Positions 19,488 to 28,512 of a stretch of DNA of 64,000 nucleotides are shown here, piece after piece. Source of the DNA: Streptomyces aureoverticillatus (GTDB lineage Bacteria > Actinomycetota > Actinomycetes > Streptomycetales > Streptomycetaceae); assembly GCF_014649395.1 (NCBI RefSeq), contig NZ_BMSY01000012.1, positions 62,001 to 126,000 on the forward strand. The letters run 5' to 3'. Numbering within the stretch: the stretch's first letter is position 1; each line of letters begins with the position of its first letter. The notes under the pieces were generated by a model. It made no database searches, was not told the DNA's origin, and worked only from the letters and a program-made list of their open reading frames with translations. The position numbers and the translations under genes are program-made.

Positions 19488-20144
19488 TCACACGGCCCGA
19501 AAGCCTCGGCCCGACGGCCGTGGAACCGGGGGACGGCGGCGCCTCCTGACCCAGAGCGACAGGACCACCGAGGACACGGCGGCGAACGCGCACCACGTCG
19601 AGATGTACTCCTGCCGCCACAGCACGACCGACACCGCCGCCCCGACGGCGACCAGGACGCCGAACAGGACGAGGCCGCGGTCGCCGGACAGGAGCAGGGA
19701 GCCGACGGTGGCGAGGAGGTAGCCGAGGACGATCAGCTCCGCGTGTGGCAGCCCCAGCGAGTACCCGACGGTGTGCCCGCGGATCTCGGCCGTCACGGTG
19801 CGGGTCGCCAGCGCGTACGCGAGCACCGCCGCCGTCGCGGCCCCCGCCGCCAGGGGGACGAGCAGACGGCGGCGGGCGCTCGGCGGCGCGGCGCACAGCA
19901 CGGCCGCCGGCACCCACAGCGCCAGCAGCGGGAGCGCGACGACGGCCCAGGCGACAGTGGCGGGCCCGGTGCCGCCGTGGTTGTCCCAGACCGCGGCCTC
20001 GATGATCTGGTGGACCCCCAGGAGGAGCGGCAGCGCGGCCAGCGGCAGGTCCCGGGGGCGTCGGGCCGCCAGGGTCACCGTGGCGACTCCCACGGCCGCG
20101 ATGCCCGCGCCCGCGACGAGGTCGGCCGTCGCGCTCCAGCACAC
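19488..20144 (-). CDS. DUF6629-family multi-helix membrane protein
   Basis: This 218-aa hydrophobic protein starts MCWSATADLVAG, the characteristic opening of the DUF6629 family in actinobacteria. It has about six or seven predicted membrane helices and a conserved helix with LGVHQIIEAAVW. The function is unknown. It is convergent to the peptide exporter and is probably not part of it. The short C-terminus is basic and cytoplasmic. Confidence 0.8.
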   Translation of the reverse strand: MCWSATADLVAGAGIAAVGVATVTLAARRPRDLPLAALPLLLGVHQIIEAAVWDNHGGTGPATVAWAVVALPLLALWVPAAVLCAAPPSARRRLLVPLAAGAATAAVLAYALATRTVTAEIRGHTVGYSLGLPHAELIVLGYLLATVGSLLLSGDRGLVLFGVLVAVGAAVSVVLWRQEYISTWCAFAAVSSVVLSLWVRRRRRPPVPRPSGRGFRAV

Positions 20145-20320
20145 GGCAGCAACGCTACGGCCGATGTGGTGCGGGAGCGCGCCGGGCGCCCCTTCGGGGT
20201 CACGCCGGGCACGTCCCGGGCCGCGGCGACGCCGGGTTTCCGTTGGGTGGGCGTACCGCGGTTGTGCCCGCCCCGGGGACGGCGGATTCTATAGGGGACG
20301 AACGGGGCTGATGTGGCGCC

Positions 20321-22750
20321 ATGACTGCATGGAACGCGGAGCAAAGCGCTGACTTCCGTGGTCCGCTCGACGTCACCAGGGCGGCCACGGTGGTCGTCGA
20401 CGCCGAGGACACGGTCATCGGATGGAGCCCCGCGGCGGAGCGGCTCCTCGGTTACCCGCCGCGGGAGAGCGTCGGCCGGCCCCTGACCGCGTTCCTGTCC
20501 CCCGGCCCGATGGCGTCCGTTCTCCCCCTCCCCGCGCAGTTCCGGGGAAACGAGATCCGCCTCGCCCGGCACCGGGACGGGCGCGAGCTGATCGTCGCCA
20601 CCGCGGTGTGTCCCCTGCCGGGCGACGGCACGGCGGCGCGCGTCCTCGTCGCGACGGAGCTGACGGATCTCCGGCTCTGGGAATCCCGCCTTGCCCTGCT
20701 GCACGGCCTGGCCACCCAGTCACCCGTCGGCCTGGGCATCTACGACACCGACCTGCGCCTGACCTGGTGCAACGCGGCGTACGAGAGGGAGATCGGACGA
20801 CCGTTCGCCGAGTTCCGGGGCCTTCGGGCCGATCAGCTGTACTCCGGGGGGAAATTCGTGACCAAGGGGCATCCGCCCACCCTCGAAGCGGTCATGCGCC
20901 ACGTACTGGACACCGGAGAACCCTTCCTGGACCTGCACTTCCAGGGAAAGCCGCCCAGCGACCCCGAAACGGACCATCTCTGGTCCTGCGCCTACTACCG
21001 GCTCCAGGACGCCGACGGACACGTACTCGGCGTGTGCGAGGACGCGTTCGACATCTCCGATCGCTACAAGGCCCAGCGGCGCCTCGCCCTGCTCGTCGAG
21101 GCGGGCCGCGGCATCGGAACCACCCTCGACGTGATGGTCACCGCCGAGAAGATCACCGAGGTGGCGGTACCGGAGTTCGCCAGCACGGTGACGGTCGACC
21201 TCGCGAGGGCGGTCCTGGAAGGCGAGGTGCCCGCCACCGGCGGCTCGGCGGCGACGTCTCTGGTACGGGTCGCCCGCTGCTCCGCCGAGGACACCGAGGA
21301 CGCCGAGGACGCCGAGGACGCGGACCGGGAGAAACCGGAACAGCGGCCCCCTCCCCCTCCCCTCGCGAACCACGCACCCGTGGAGTACCCGCCCGGTTCG
21401 CCGCAGCATCGCTGCCTCTCCTCGGGCGGGCTCGTGCTCGACGACACGGCCCTGGTGGTGCCGCTGCGGGCCGGGAACAGCGTGCTGGGCCTCGTCACCT
21501 TCACGCGCGACGCCGCTTCGGCCACCTTCGACAGCGGCGAAGTGGCACTGGCCGACGAGCTGGTCGCCCGTACGGCCGTGTCCATCGACAACGCCCGCCG
21601 CTTCACCCGCGAACGCACCGCGTCCCTGGCCCTCCAGCGCCAGCTGCTGCCGCAGCACGTGCCGGAGCAGTCAGCGGTCGACCTGGCCTACCGCTACCTG
21701 CCCACGGACGACGTGACCGGGGTCGGCGGCGACTGGTTCGACGTCATTCCGCTGTCCGGAACCCGGGTCGGACTCGTGGTCGGGGACGTGGTCGGCCACG
21801 GTCTGCAGGCGGCCGCCACCATGGGGCGGCTGCGTACGACCGTCCGCGCCTTCGCCCAGATGGACATGGAGCCCGTCGAGCTGCTGTCGCGGCTCGACGA
21901 CCTGGTGGCGCAGGCGGCGGAGGAGCAGTGGGGCGAGCTGGGCACGGCCGACGGCACCTACGCCGACGTGACCACCGGGGCGACCTGTCTCTACGCGGTC
22001 TACGACCCGGTCTCGCGGCGCTGCGTCATGGCCAGGGCCGGGCACCTGCCGCCGGCGGTCGTGGACCCGGACGGCCGGCCGTCCTTCCCGGACCTGCCGG
22101 CCGGCCCGCCCCTGGGCCTCGGGGGCCTGCCGTTCGAGTCCCTGGAGATCGAGCTGCCGGTGGGCAGCCTGCTGGCTCTCTTCACCGACGGCCTGGTCGA
22201 GGCCCGCGACCGCGACATCGATCACGGGCTCGACACCCTGGGGCGGGTACTGAGCGACCGGCACGCGTCGCTCGAAGAGCTGTGTGACCGGGCCGTGGCG
22301 GAACTCCTGCCGGACGGCTCGACGGCCGACGACACCGCCCTCCTGCTCGTCCGCACCCGCGAACTCGAAACATCGCAGGTCACCGAGTGGGAGCTGCCCG
22401 CGGAACCGGTCGCCGCGGGCCGCGCCCGGGACCTGGCCACCCGACAGCTGCGCCACTGGGGCCTGGAGGAGCTGTCGTTCGCGACCGAGCTCGTCGTCAG
22501 CGAGCTGGTGACCAACGCGGTCAGATACACCGAAGGGCCGATCCAGGTACGTCTCATCCGCGACCGCACCCTCCTGTGCGAGGTCGCGGACACCGGCCAC
22601 ACCTCACCGCACCTGCGCCACAGCGGCGAGGACGACGAGGGCGGGCGCGGCCTGTTCATCGTCGCCCATCTGGTCCAGCGGTGGGGAACGCGCTACACCC
22701 GCTCCGGCAAGACCATCTGGACCGAACAGGCCTTTCCCACGACGGGATGA
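20321..22750 (+). CDS. PAS/GAF-SpoIIE phosphatase with C-terminal anti-sigma-type kinase domain
   Basis: This 809-aa cytoplasmic sensor has PAS domains at about 20-130 and 130-240 (QSPVGLGIYDTDLRLTWCN) and a GAF domain at about 245-430. A PP2C/SpoIIE serine phosphatase domain begins near 450 with GVGGDWFDV, which supplies metal-binding aspartates. A HATPase domain of the RsbW/anti-sigma type ends the protein, with its N-box (SELVTNAVRY) near 725-735. Streptomyces encodes many such proteins. They switch anti-sigma factor antagonists by dephosphorylation and phosphorylation. The signal is unknown. An acidic EDAEDAED tandem patch interrupts the GAF region. It is a single-gene unit. Confidence 0.9.
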   Translation: MTAWNAEQSADFRGPLDVTRAATVVVDAEDTVIGWSPAAERLLGYPPRESVGRPLTAFLSPGPMASVLPLPAQFRGNEIRLARHRDGRELIVATAVCPLPGDGTAARVLVATELTDLRLWESRLALLHGLATQSPVGLGIYDTDLRLTWCNAAYEREIGRPFAEFRGLRADQLYSGGKFVTKGHPPTLEAVMRHVLDTGEPFLDLHFQGKPPSDPETDHLWSCAYYRLQDADGHVLGVCEDAFDISDRYKAQRRLALLVEAGRGIGTTLDVMVTAEKITEVAVPEFASTVTVDLARAVLEGEVPATGGSAATSLVRVARCSAEDTEDAEDAEDADREKPEQRPPPPPLANHAPVEYPPGSPQHRCLSSGGLVLDDTALVVPLRAGNSVLGLVTFTRDAASATFDSGEVALADELVARTAVSIDNARRFTRERTASLALQRQLLPQHVPEQSAVDLAYRYLPTDDVTGVGGDWFDVIPLSGTRVGLVVGDVVGHGLQAAATMGRLRTTVRAFAQMDMEPVELLSRLDDLVAQAAEEQWGELGTADGTYADVTTGATCLYAVYDPVSRRCVMARAGHLPPAVVDPDGRPSFPDLPAGPPLGLGGLPFESLEIELPVGSLLALFTDGLVEARDRDIDHGLDTLGRVLSDRHASLEELCDRAVAELLPDGSTADDTALLLVRTRELETSQVTEWELPAEPVAAGRARDLATRQLRHWGLEELSFATELVVSELVTNAVRYTEGPIQVRLIRDRTLLCEVADTGHTSPHLRHSGEDDEGGRGLFIVAHLVQRWGTRYTRSGKTIWTEQAFPTTG

Positions 22751-22785
22751 GACGGTGCGGCTACTGCCATCGCACCCTCTCCTAC

Positions 22786-23301
22786 TCAGCGGATATTGAC
22801 GTCGATGCAGGCATAGAAGGCGTTGGCCGTGTCGCCGATGTTCCACACCGCGAGGACCTTGTGCCTGCCGGTGGCGCTGCCGAGGTTGACCTGGTGCGAG
22901 ACGGTGGCCGGCGGCTGCTGGTTGCCGCCGTCGATGGTCGCGACCTTTGTGCCGTCGACGAAGTACTCGTAGTTCGCGGTGCGGTGCCGCGCGGTGAACG
23001 TCCAGGTGAAGGTCTGCGTCCTGCTGACGTCGCTGACCTTCCAGCCCTTCCTGTCGTCGTCGAGCTCCGCGAACCTGGCGTTGCCGCCGCTGCAACTGCG
23101 CAGCCCCTTGGGGCCCTCGACGCTCTGCGGTTCGTACTTGATGTCGCCGCACGGCACCGTGCGCGCGGCGCACTGCGCCTGACGGCTCGCCGGCGCGTTG
23201 ACGTATCCGTGCGCGCCGGCCGAGCCGGTCGGCAGCGTCAGAACGAGGACCGGGGCCAGACCGGCACCGATCGCGGCGGCTGTCTTCCGCTTCTTGTCCA
23301 T
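22786..23301 (-). CDS. AA10 lytic polysaccharide monooxygenase (chitin-active type)
   Basis: This 171-aa secreted protein has a signal peptide ending ...TGSAGA, so the mature enzyme begins with His31 (HGYVNAPASRQAQC). His31 is the first ligand of the copper histidine brace. His106 (TARHRTANYEYF) is the second brace histidine and Phe162 fits the usual axial position. Four cysteines (44, 51, 70, 165) can form disulfides. There is no carbohydrate-binding module. AA10 enzymes oxidatively cleave chitin or cellulose. The ATG at 23301 follows a good GAAGGAG site; the longer upstream frame is a leader. A TGGTCC repeat upstream suggests chitin or amino-sugar control. Confidence 0.9.
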   Translation of the reverse strand: MDKKRKTAAAIGAGLAPVLVLTLPTGSAGAHGYVNAPASRQAQCAARTVPCGDIKYEPQSVEGPKGLRSCSGGNARFAELDDDRKGWKVSDVSRTQTFTWTFTARHRTANYEYFVDGTKVATIDGGNQQPPATVSHQVNLGSATGRHKVLAVWNIGDTANAFYACIDVNIR

Positions 23302-23418
23302 GCGTACTCCTTCACGGCGTTGCTTCGTGGGGGTGACGTGAAGTGGGGGGTGGAGGTGAGAGGAGAGAGATGTGGGGGGTGGGGTCGAGCTGTGGGGCCA
23401 GATGTTCACGGCTGCCGA

Positions 23419-23450
23419 TTAGTCTGGACCATAGACTTTGGCGGACCACG
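23419..23450 (-). promoter_or_regulatory. Direct TGGTCC repeats upstream of the AA10 gene
   Basis: On the minus strand the segment reads TGGTCCGCC followed by TGGTCCAGACTAAT, two direct copies of TGGTCC about 20 bp apart. TGGTCCAGAC matches the repeat described in Streptomyces chitinase promoters and resembles the DasR-responsive element. It lies about 120-150 bp before the AA10 start codon. Confidence 0.5.
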
Positions 23451-23501
23451 GTCAAGGGTGGATTCAGGCCACGTCCTGGGAGCGCTCCAAGCAGGAGTCG
23501 G

Positions 23502-24266
23502 CTAGAGCGACGCGTGCTCCAGCCAGTGGTCGAGCAGCGCGGTCTCGCCGTGGACCGTGACCCGTACGGGCGGCAGGCGCCGGGTGAGCACGAGCAGCAG
23601 ATCCTGCGCCGGGCCGGTCACCTCCACGTCCGCCGGGCCGGTGCCCGGGCGCCAGTCGATGCCGTTCGGCGTGCGCGTGACCAGCCAGTCCCGGGCGTCG
23701 CCGTCCGTGGTGCCGACCCGCAGCGTCTCGCCGTTGCCCCGCAGCTTCGCCACGCCCGGCCGCAGCGCCTCGGCGACCGGCAGCGCGAGGAACTCCAGCA
23801 GTTCGGTGATCGCGTCGGCCGCGAGATCGGGCGCGAGCTCGTACGGCACCCCGGCCAGCAGGGCGGCGTCGACGCGGTGCACGGTCGTGTCGTGGGTCGC
23901 GCGGCGCAGCCAGAACCGCGCGGGCCGCGCTTCCCCGAACGCCGTCACCGGTGTCTCGGCGCCGGTCTCACGCACGGCCGCCACCAAGTCGGCGGCGCCG
24001 CCGCGCAGCCAGTGCTCCCAGTCGGCGGGCGGCGTCGCGTCGTACGGATCGGGGATGGCGGCGGCTCGACGGTCGCGGACGATGTCGGTGATCCAGCGGT
24101 GTTCCTGCCCGATGTGCGCGACGAGCACGCGCAGCCGCCACTCCGGGCAGGTCGGCAGGTACGCGTCCCAGTCGGCGCCCGCGGCGGCCCGGGCGAACGC
24201 CTCGGTCTGTTCGACGAGGGCGGCGGCGAGTCGGGCGGTGTCCGGCTGATCTGTGATGTGATCCAT
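23502..24266 (-). CDS. Maleylpyruvate isomerase / mycothiol-dependent (DinB-like) family protein
   Basis: This 254-aa protein has the four-helix N-terminal domain of the MDMPI family (MDHITDQPDTARLAAALVEQTEAFARAAAGADWDAYLPTCPEWRL). Its conserved histidines include HIGQEH. A C-terminal domain of the same family (LLLVLTRRLPPVRVTVHGETALLDHWLEH) completes it. Such proteins often use mycothiol or bind metal, but most have no assigned substrate. The ATG at 24266 is chosen because it matches the family start. It is divergent from the MerR gene, with the two starts only about 40 bp apart, so the MerR protein likely controls it. Confidence 0.8.
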   Translation of the reverse strand: MDHITDQPDTARLAAALVEQTEAFARAAAGADWDAYLPTCPEWRLRVLVAHIGQEHRWITDIVRDRRAAAIPDPYDATPPADWEHWLRGGAADLVAAVRETGAETPVTAFGEARPARFWLRRATHDTTVHRVDAALLAGVPYELAPDLAADAITELLEFLALPVAEALRPGVAKLRGNGETLRVGTTDGDARDWLVTRTPNGIDWRPGTGPADVEVTGPAQDLLLVLTRRLPPVRVTVHGETALLDHWLEHASL

Positions 24267-24284
24267 GCGCCGTACCGTAGGAGT

Positions 24285-24298
24285 TCCACCCGGGTGGA
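24285..24298. promoter_or_regulatory. Palindromic MerR-type operator
   Basis: TCCACCCGGGTGGA is a perfect 14-bp palindrome between the divergent starts of the MDMPI-like and MerR genes. It sits 9 nt before the MerR start codon, where it would overlap one of the promoters. MerR proteins typically bind such dyads in their own control region. Confidence 0.55.
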
Positions 24299-24306
24299 GG
24301 TTCAAG

Positions 24307-25248
24307 GTGAGCAACACCACGTTGAGCATTGGTGAGTTGGCGCGGCGCGCCGGTGTGCCGGTGCGGACGGTCCGCTTCTACTGCGACGAGGGCGTGCTCA
24401 CGTCGCTGCGCAGCACGGGCGGGCACCGGCGGTTCGACCGGTCGGCGGTGGAACGGCTCACGCTGGTGCGGCGGTTGCGTACGCTCGGGCTCGGCCTGCC
24501 GGCGATCGTCGCGGTACTCGACGGCGAACGGTCCGTCGCCGAGGCCGCCGCCGCCGAACGGGCCGCACTGGATGTGTCCCTGGCGGCCCTGGCCTGGCGG
24601 CGGGCGTCGCTCCGCGCGATCGAGACCGCGTCGGTCGAGGAACGCGCCGCGCGGCTCGAACTGCTCGCCGCCGTCAGTGACGGAGGCGCCGCGCGCGGCG
24701 CCCTGGAGGCGTTCTGGAGCCGTGCGTTCGCCCCGGCGGTGCCCGCGGACGGCCTCGCGATGTTCCTGACGGTCGGTGTTCCGGCGCCGCCGCCCGACCC
24801 GACCCCGGAGCAGGTCGTCGCGTACGCGGGCCTGGTCGACGTCGTCTCCGAACCCGCGTTGCGCCACCAGGCGTTCACGCGCCCGCGTGCCGACGGTGTG
24901 GCCGCGTACCAGAACACCTTGCTGCGGGGAGAGATCGGCGTACTCTGCGACGCCGTCCGCGCGGGCGCGCGGCCCGCGGACCTGCTCGACGCGTACGTCG
25001 CCGTGCACGCCCACGCGCAGGGCGCGACCGACACCCCGTCGTTCCGGCGAGCGCTGGCCCGGACGGCGGCGCTCGACCGGAGCGCCGGCATGCACCGGTA
25101 CTGGCGCCACGTCCGGGACGTCACCGGCGAGCGCCTCACCGTCGGCGAGGCGCACTTCTCCCTGCTCGACGCGTTGGACAAGTGCGCGCAGGGCCGCGTC
25201 AGCCCACCGGCGGCGGGACGCGGCGGTCGCAGGGCCCTCGAGTCCTGA
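24307..25248 (+). CDS. MerR-family transcriptional regulator
   Basis: This 313-aa protein has an N-terminal MerR winged helix-turn-helix (LSIGELARRAGVPVRTVRFYCDEGVL). A dimerisation helix follows, then an all-helical C-terminal region of about 200 residues that has no metal-binding cysteine pair, so an organic ligand is more likely. The GTG at 24307 begins the HTH; an in-frame start at 24265 would read through the operator and is unlikely. The likely targets are itself and the divergent mycothiol-family gene. Confidence 0.85.
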   Translation: MSNTTLSIGELARRAGVPVRTVRFYCDEGVLTSLRSTGGHRRFDRSAVERLTLVRRLRTLGLGLPAIVAVLDGERSVAEAAAAERAALDVSLAALAWRRASLRAIETASVEERAARLELLAAVSDGGAARGALEAFWSRAFAPAVPADGLAMFLTVGVPAPPPDPTPEQVVAYAGLVDVVSEPALRHQAFTRPRADGVAAYQNTLLRGEIGVLCDAVRAGARPADLLDAYVAVHAHAQGATDTPSFRRALARTAALDRSAGMHRYWRHVRDVTGERLTVGEAHFSLLDALDKCAQGRVSPPAAGRGGRRALES

Positions 25249-25284
25249 GACCGCCGCAGCGGGAGGCTATGGCGCGACGGAACG

Positions 25285-27006
25285 CTACGGCGCCATCTCG
25301 TACGTCCCCGCCAGCGCCTCCACGCGCTCCCAGACGCGCGCCGAGCGGGCGTCGTCGACGACCGGGCGCCGGACCGCGCCGAGGGCCCAGCTCTGCTGTG
25401 CCTCGGTGGCGGAGTCCTTGCCGTGCAGTTCGACGGCGTGCGCGGAGAAGTCCCGTACGAGGACCGCGAAGAGCTCGTCGAGCACGTCCTCGTCCAGGCC
25501 GGTCAGGCGGGCCTGCTCCAGGATGAGCTGGCCGTGCACGACGAGCGCGAACAGCTGGCCGACGGCGAGGAGCAGGTCGAGGTCGCGGCTCTGCTCCTCG
25601 TCGGGCGCGGCGGTGGTGACGAACTCGCAGAGGGCGTCGGCCTGTTCGCGGAAGCGGGCGACGTTGGGCACGGCGGCGTACGTGTCGTAGGCGGTGCGCC
25701 AGTCGTGGAAGCGGATGGCGCCCAGACCGCGGGCGGGTCCCTGCCGGAAGAGGAAGGCGTCGTCGGCCGCGTCCAGGCGGGTGGGCACGGGCTCGTACGC
25801 GGCCGGGTTCAGGAGGTGGTTGCCCATGAACTTGAGGATCAGCGCGAGGTTGACGTGGACCGTGCCCTCCAGCTTGGGCAGGCCCCGGATCTCGGTGGCG
25901 GCCTGGGCGAAGTAGGTGTCCTTCTCGAAGCCCTTGGCCGCGATGACGTCCCACATCAGGTCGATGACCTTCTCGCCCTCCGTGGTCACCTTCATCTTCG
26001 TCATGGGGTTGAAGAGGAGGTAGCGGCGGTCGTCGGGCCCGGCGGAGCGGAAGTAGTCGACGGCGCGGTCGCTGAACAGCTTCATCCCGACGAGACGCAC
26101 GTAGGCGTCGGTCAGCTCACGGCGCACGTGCGGGAAGGCGGTGACGGGGCGGCCGTAGAGGACGCGGTTGTGGGCGTGGGTGACGGCCTCGTACATCGCG
26201 TGCTCGCAGATGCCGATCGAGGCGGTGCAGAGGTTGAACTTGCCGACGTTGACGGTGTTGAGGGCGGCGTCGAAGGCGGCGCGCCCGGTGTGCAGGACGT
26301 CCTCGGCGGCCACCGGGTAGTTCTCGAGGCGGAACTCGCTGACGTACTTCGACGAATCGACGACGTTCTTCACCAGGTGGTACGCGTCGTGCCGGCTGTC
26401 GGCGGCGAAGAAGACGTAGCCGTCGGGGCCCTCGACGTCGGTGCGGCGGCCGAAGACGGAGACGAGCCCGGCGGCGTTGCCGTTGCCGATGTAGTACTTG
26501 GAGCCGCTGGCCCGGAAGCCGCCGTCGCCGTCGGGTTCGAGCAGCATGTCGGTGGAGTAGATGTCCGCGCCGTGGGTCTTCTCGGACAGGCCGAAGGCGA
26601 ACACCTCACCCTGGGCGAGGAGTTCGGCGGCGCGGGCGCGGGCGGCGGCGTTGTCGCTCTGCCAGACCGGGCCGAGGCCGAGGATGGTGACCTGCCAGGC
26701 GTACCAGTAGTCGAGCCCGTAGAAGCCGAAGATCTCGTTGAGGGCGGCGATGCGGGCGGTGTCCCAGCGCTTGTCCTCGGCGCCGTCGGCCGCGGCGGAC
26801 GGCGTGAGGAAGGTCGCGAACAGCCCTTCCTTCTCGGAGAACGCGAGGAAGTCCGCCAGCCAGGCGCGGGAGCGGTAGTCCTCGATCAGCTTGCGCTTGC
26901 CGCGCTCCTCGAACCAGTCGACGGTGGCGCGCAGCAGCCTGCGGGTCTCGGGGTCGAAGTGCGTCGGGTCGTAGGTGCGCGGGTTGAACAGCAGCGGGTC
27001 GGCCAT
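25285..27006 (-). CDS. Acyl-CoA dehydrogenase / oxidase-like flavoprotein
   Basis: This protein of about 573 aa has the acyl-CoA dehydrogenase fold in three parts. An N-terminal helical domain is followed by a middle beta domain around FGLSEKTHGADIYS and a C-terminal helical bundle including LEGTVHVNLALI. It is larger than short-chain ACADs and closer to acyl-CoA oxidase-type proteins. It should oxidise an acyl-CoA to the enoyl-CoA with FAD; the chain length is unknown. GGAAAGG precedes two candidate ATGs at 27012 and 27006; the second has the better spacing. A PadR-family regulator lies directly upstream on the same strand. Confidence 0.87.
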   Translation of the reverse strand: MADPLLFNPRTYDPTHFDPETRRLLRATVDWFEERGKRKLIEDYRSRAWLADFLAFSEKEGLFATFLTPSAAADGAEDKRWDTARIAALNEIFGFYGLDYWYAWQVTILGLGPVWQSDNAAARARAAELLAQGEVFAFGLSEKTHGADIYSTDMLLEPDGDGGFRASGSKYYIGNGNAAGLVSVFGRRTDVEGPDGYVFFAADSRHDAYHLVKNVVDSSKYVSEFRLENYPVAAEDVLHTGRAAFDAALNTVNVGKFNLCTASIGICEHAMYEAVTHAHNRVLYGRPVTAFPHVRRELTDAYVRLVGMKLFSDRAVDYFRSAGPDDRRYLLFNPMTKMKVTTEGEKVIDLMWDVIAAKGFEKDTYFAQAATEIRGLPKLEGTVHVNLALILKFMGNHLLNPAAYEPVPTRLDAADDAFLFRQGPARGLGAIRFHDWRTAYDTYAAVPNVARFREQADALCEFVTTAAPDEEQSRDLDLLLAVGQLFALVVHGQLILEQARLTGLDEDVLDELFAVLVRDFSAHAVELHGKDSATEAQQSWALGAVRRPVVDDARSARVWERVEALAGTYEMAP

Positions 27007-27089
27007 GGCCATTCGCCTTTCCGGCTCGGGTGTCGAGGGGTGCGGGCTCACGTGATGGGGCCCGGGGGGGGGGGAGAGCTTCGGTTACG

Positions 27090-27647
27090 TCAGCGTGGGG
27101 CGCCGAGCCGTTCGAGCGTGGCGATCACGTCGTCGAGCCAGGCGAGCGTCATGCGTTCGTACGCGATGCCGCCGCGCAGCACGACGTGCTGGAGCTCCCG
27201 CCCGGCGTCGGGCGGCTCGGGAACCTCCGGCTCGATGAAGTCACGCCGCTCCCCCGCGAGATAGTGCGCGAGCCGGTCGGCGTGTGCCTGGCGGTGTCGC
27301 TCCACCTCGCGGACCAGCGCGGCCGGATCGTCGAAGGCGGCGCCGCGGATCTTCACGGCGAGCTCGTGCCGGACGCTCTCGGGTTCGATCGGCGCGTGCA
27401 GCCACTGGGACAGCGCGGCCCGGCCGGGCCCGGCGACGGAGTACTCCTTCTTGTCCGGCCGGTCCTGCTGGGCCACCTCGCGCGCGTCGATCCAGCCGTC
27501 GCTCTCCATGCGCTTGAGGACGCGATAGATCTGCTGGTGCGTGGCGGCCCAGAAGTAGCCGATGGACCGGTCGAAGCGCCGGGCCAGCTCATAGCCGGAG
27601 CCCGGCTTCTCCAGCAGGGAGACGAGAATCGCGTGCTCGAGCGCCAT
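27090..27647 (-). CDS. PadR-family transcriptional regulator
   Basis: This 185-aa protein has an N-terminal PadR winged helix (MALEHAILVSLLEKPGSGYELARRFDRSIGYFWAATHQQIYRVLKRMESDGWI) and a C-terminal Vir-like helical domain with a dimerisation coil. It probably represses itself and the downstream acyl-CoA dehydrogenase gene. A perfect 22-bp inverted repeat starts 12 nt before its start codon, exactly where an autoregulatory operator is expected. Confidence 0.9.
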   Translation of the reverse strand: MALEHAILVSLLEKPGSGYELARRFDRSIGYFWAATHQQIYRVLKRMESDGWIDAREVAQQDRPDKKEYSVAGPGRAALSQWLHAPIEPESVRHELAVKIRGAAFDDPAALVREVERHRQAHADRLAHYLAGERRDFIEPEVPEPPDAGRELQHVVLRGGIAYERMTLAWLDDVIATLERLGAPR

Positions 27648-27658
27648 GCCCCGATCCT

Positions 27659-27680
27659 TCTATGCAACTCGTTGCATAGA
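27659..27680. promoter_or_regulatory. Inverted repeat, likely PadR operator
   Basis: TCTATGCAAC-TC-GTTGCATAGA has perfect 10-bp arms and a 2-nt centre, in an AT-richer patch 12 nt upstream of the padR-like start. PadR proteins typically bind ATGCA/TGCAT-like dyads over their own promoter. Confidence 0.75.
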
Positions 27681-27735
27681 CAAGCGCCGCCGGGGAGGTG
27701 AGACGCGGCTCACCTGGGCGATCGGGGCCGTCGCC

Positions 27736-28296
27736 TCAGCCGCGGACGGTCTTGACCCAGTCCTCGATGGTGACGACCTCGCCCCACTGCGGGAACAGCC
27801 TCTCGGTGACGAATCGGTGCACGTCCGGCTCGAGGTCGAGGCAGCCGTCCGCCAGGACGGTGAGCCCGAAGTCCAGATCGTTGGCCTGGCACACGGTGTG
27901 CAGTACGACGCCGCTGGTGGCGATGCCGGCGAGGACGAGGCTGTCGACGCCGCGCCCCCTGAGCACCAGGTCGAGATCGCTGCCGGAGAAGGCACTCCCC
28001 CGCCTCTTGGTGACCACGACATCGCCCTCGTGGGGTGCGATGTCCGGGTGGATCGCGGTGCCGGGGGCGCCCTCGGTGAACAGGCCGTCCCGCACGACGC
28101 CGGTGACCGCCTTGTTGCGCGGGCTGACTTCCGGCAGGCCCGGCCGCAGACCCATGACCACGTAGATCACGGGGATGCCGGCCGCGCGGGCACCGTCGAT
28201 CGCCTTGCCGAGCCGCGGCAGATATCCGGAGCCGTCGTCGGCCAGGGCGATGACGTCACGCTGGACATCCATCACGAGGAGGGCGCTGTTCGTCAT
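27736..28296 (-). CDS. Isochorismatase-like hydrolase
   Basis: This 186-aa alpha/beta protein of the cysteine-hydrolase/isochorismatase superfamily carries the conserved aspartate in LLVMDVQRDV and a lysine in TKRRGSAFSGSDLDLVL. At the usual nucleophile position it reads GIATSGVVLHT, so the catalytic cysteine of the amidase and nicotinamidase branch is absent. That is the pattern of PhzD-like or uncharacterised members, so an amidase function is unlikely. The ATG at 28296 matches the family start. An inverted repeat lies 42 bp upstream. Confidence 0.82.
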   Translation of the reverse strand: MTNSALLVMDVQRDVIALADDGSGYLPRLGKAIDGARAAGIPVIYVVMGLRPGLPEVSPRNKAVTGVVRDGLFTEGAPGTAIHPDIAPHEGDVVVTKRRGSAFSGSDLDLVLRGRGVDSLVLAGIATSGVVLHTVCQANDLDFGLTVLADGCLDLEPDVHRFVTERLFPQWGEVVTIEDWVKTVRG

Positions 28297-28337
28297 GGCC
28301 GACCGTCCGTTCTTCTCCGGGAACTGCGGAACAGGGG

Positions 28338-28355
28338 CAAGTCTAGAGAGACTTG
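28338..28355. promoter_or_regulatory. Inverted repeat upstream of the isochorismatase-like gene
   Basis: CAAGTCT-AGAG-AGACTTG has perfect 7-bp arms and a 4-nt centre in the divergent region between the hydrolase (start 28296) and the FAD monooxygenase (start 28513). It is a plausible operator for a dimeric repressor; the binding protein is unknown. Confidence 0.5.
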
Positions 28356-28512
28356 ATCGTTCATAACCCTTCCCCCTGTCGGGTGCGAAAGCTCGGCCCT
28401 GACCTGACAACCAGTTGCCGACAACGGATGGCCGTCGCGCGATGCGGACAAGGCGGAGCGCCGACGCGCCCTACGGTTCCAGAGACACCGACGCTCTGGA
28501 GGCGAGGCGTAC

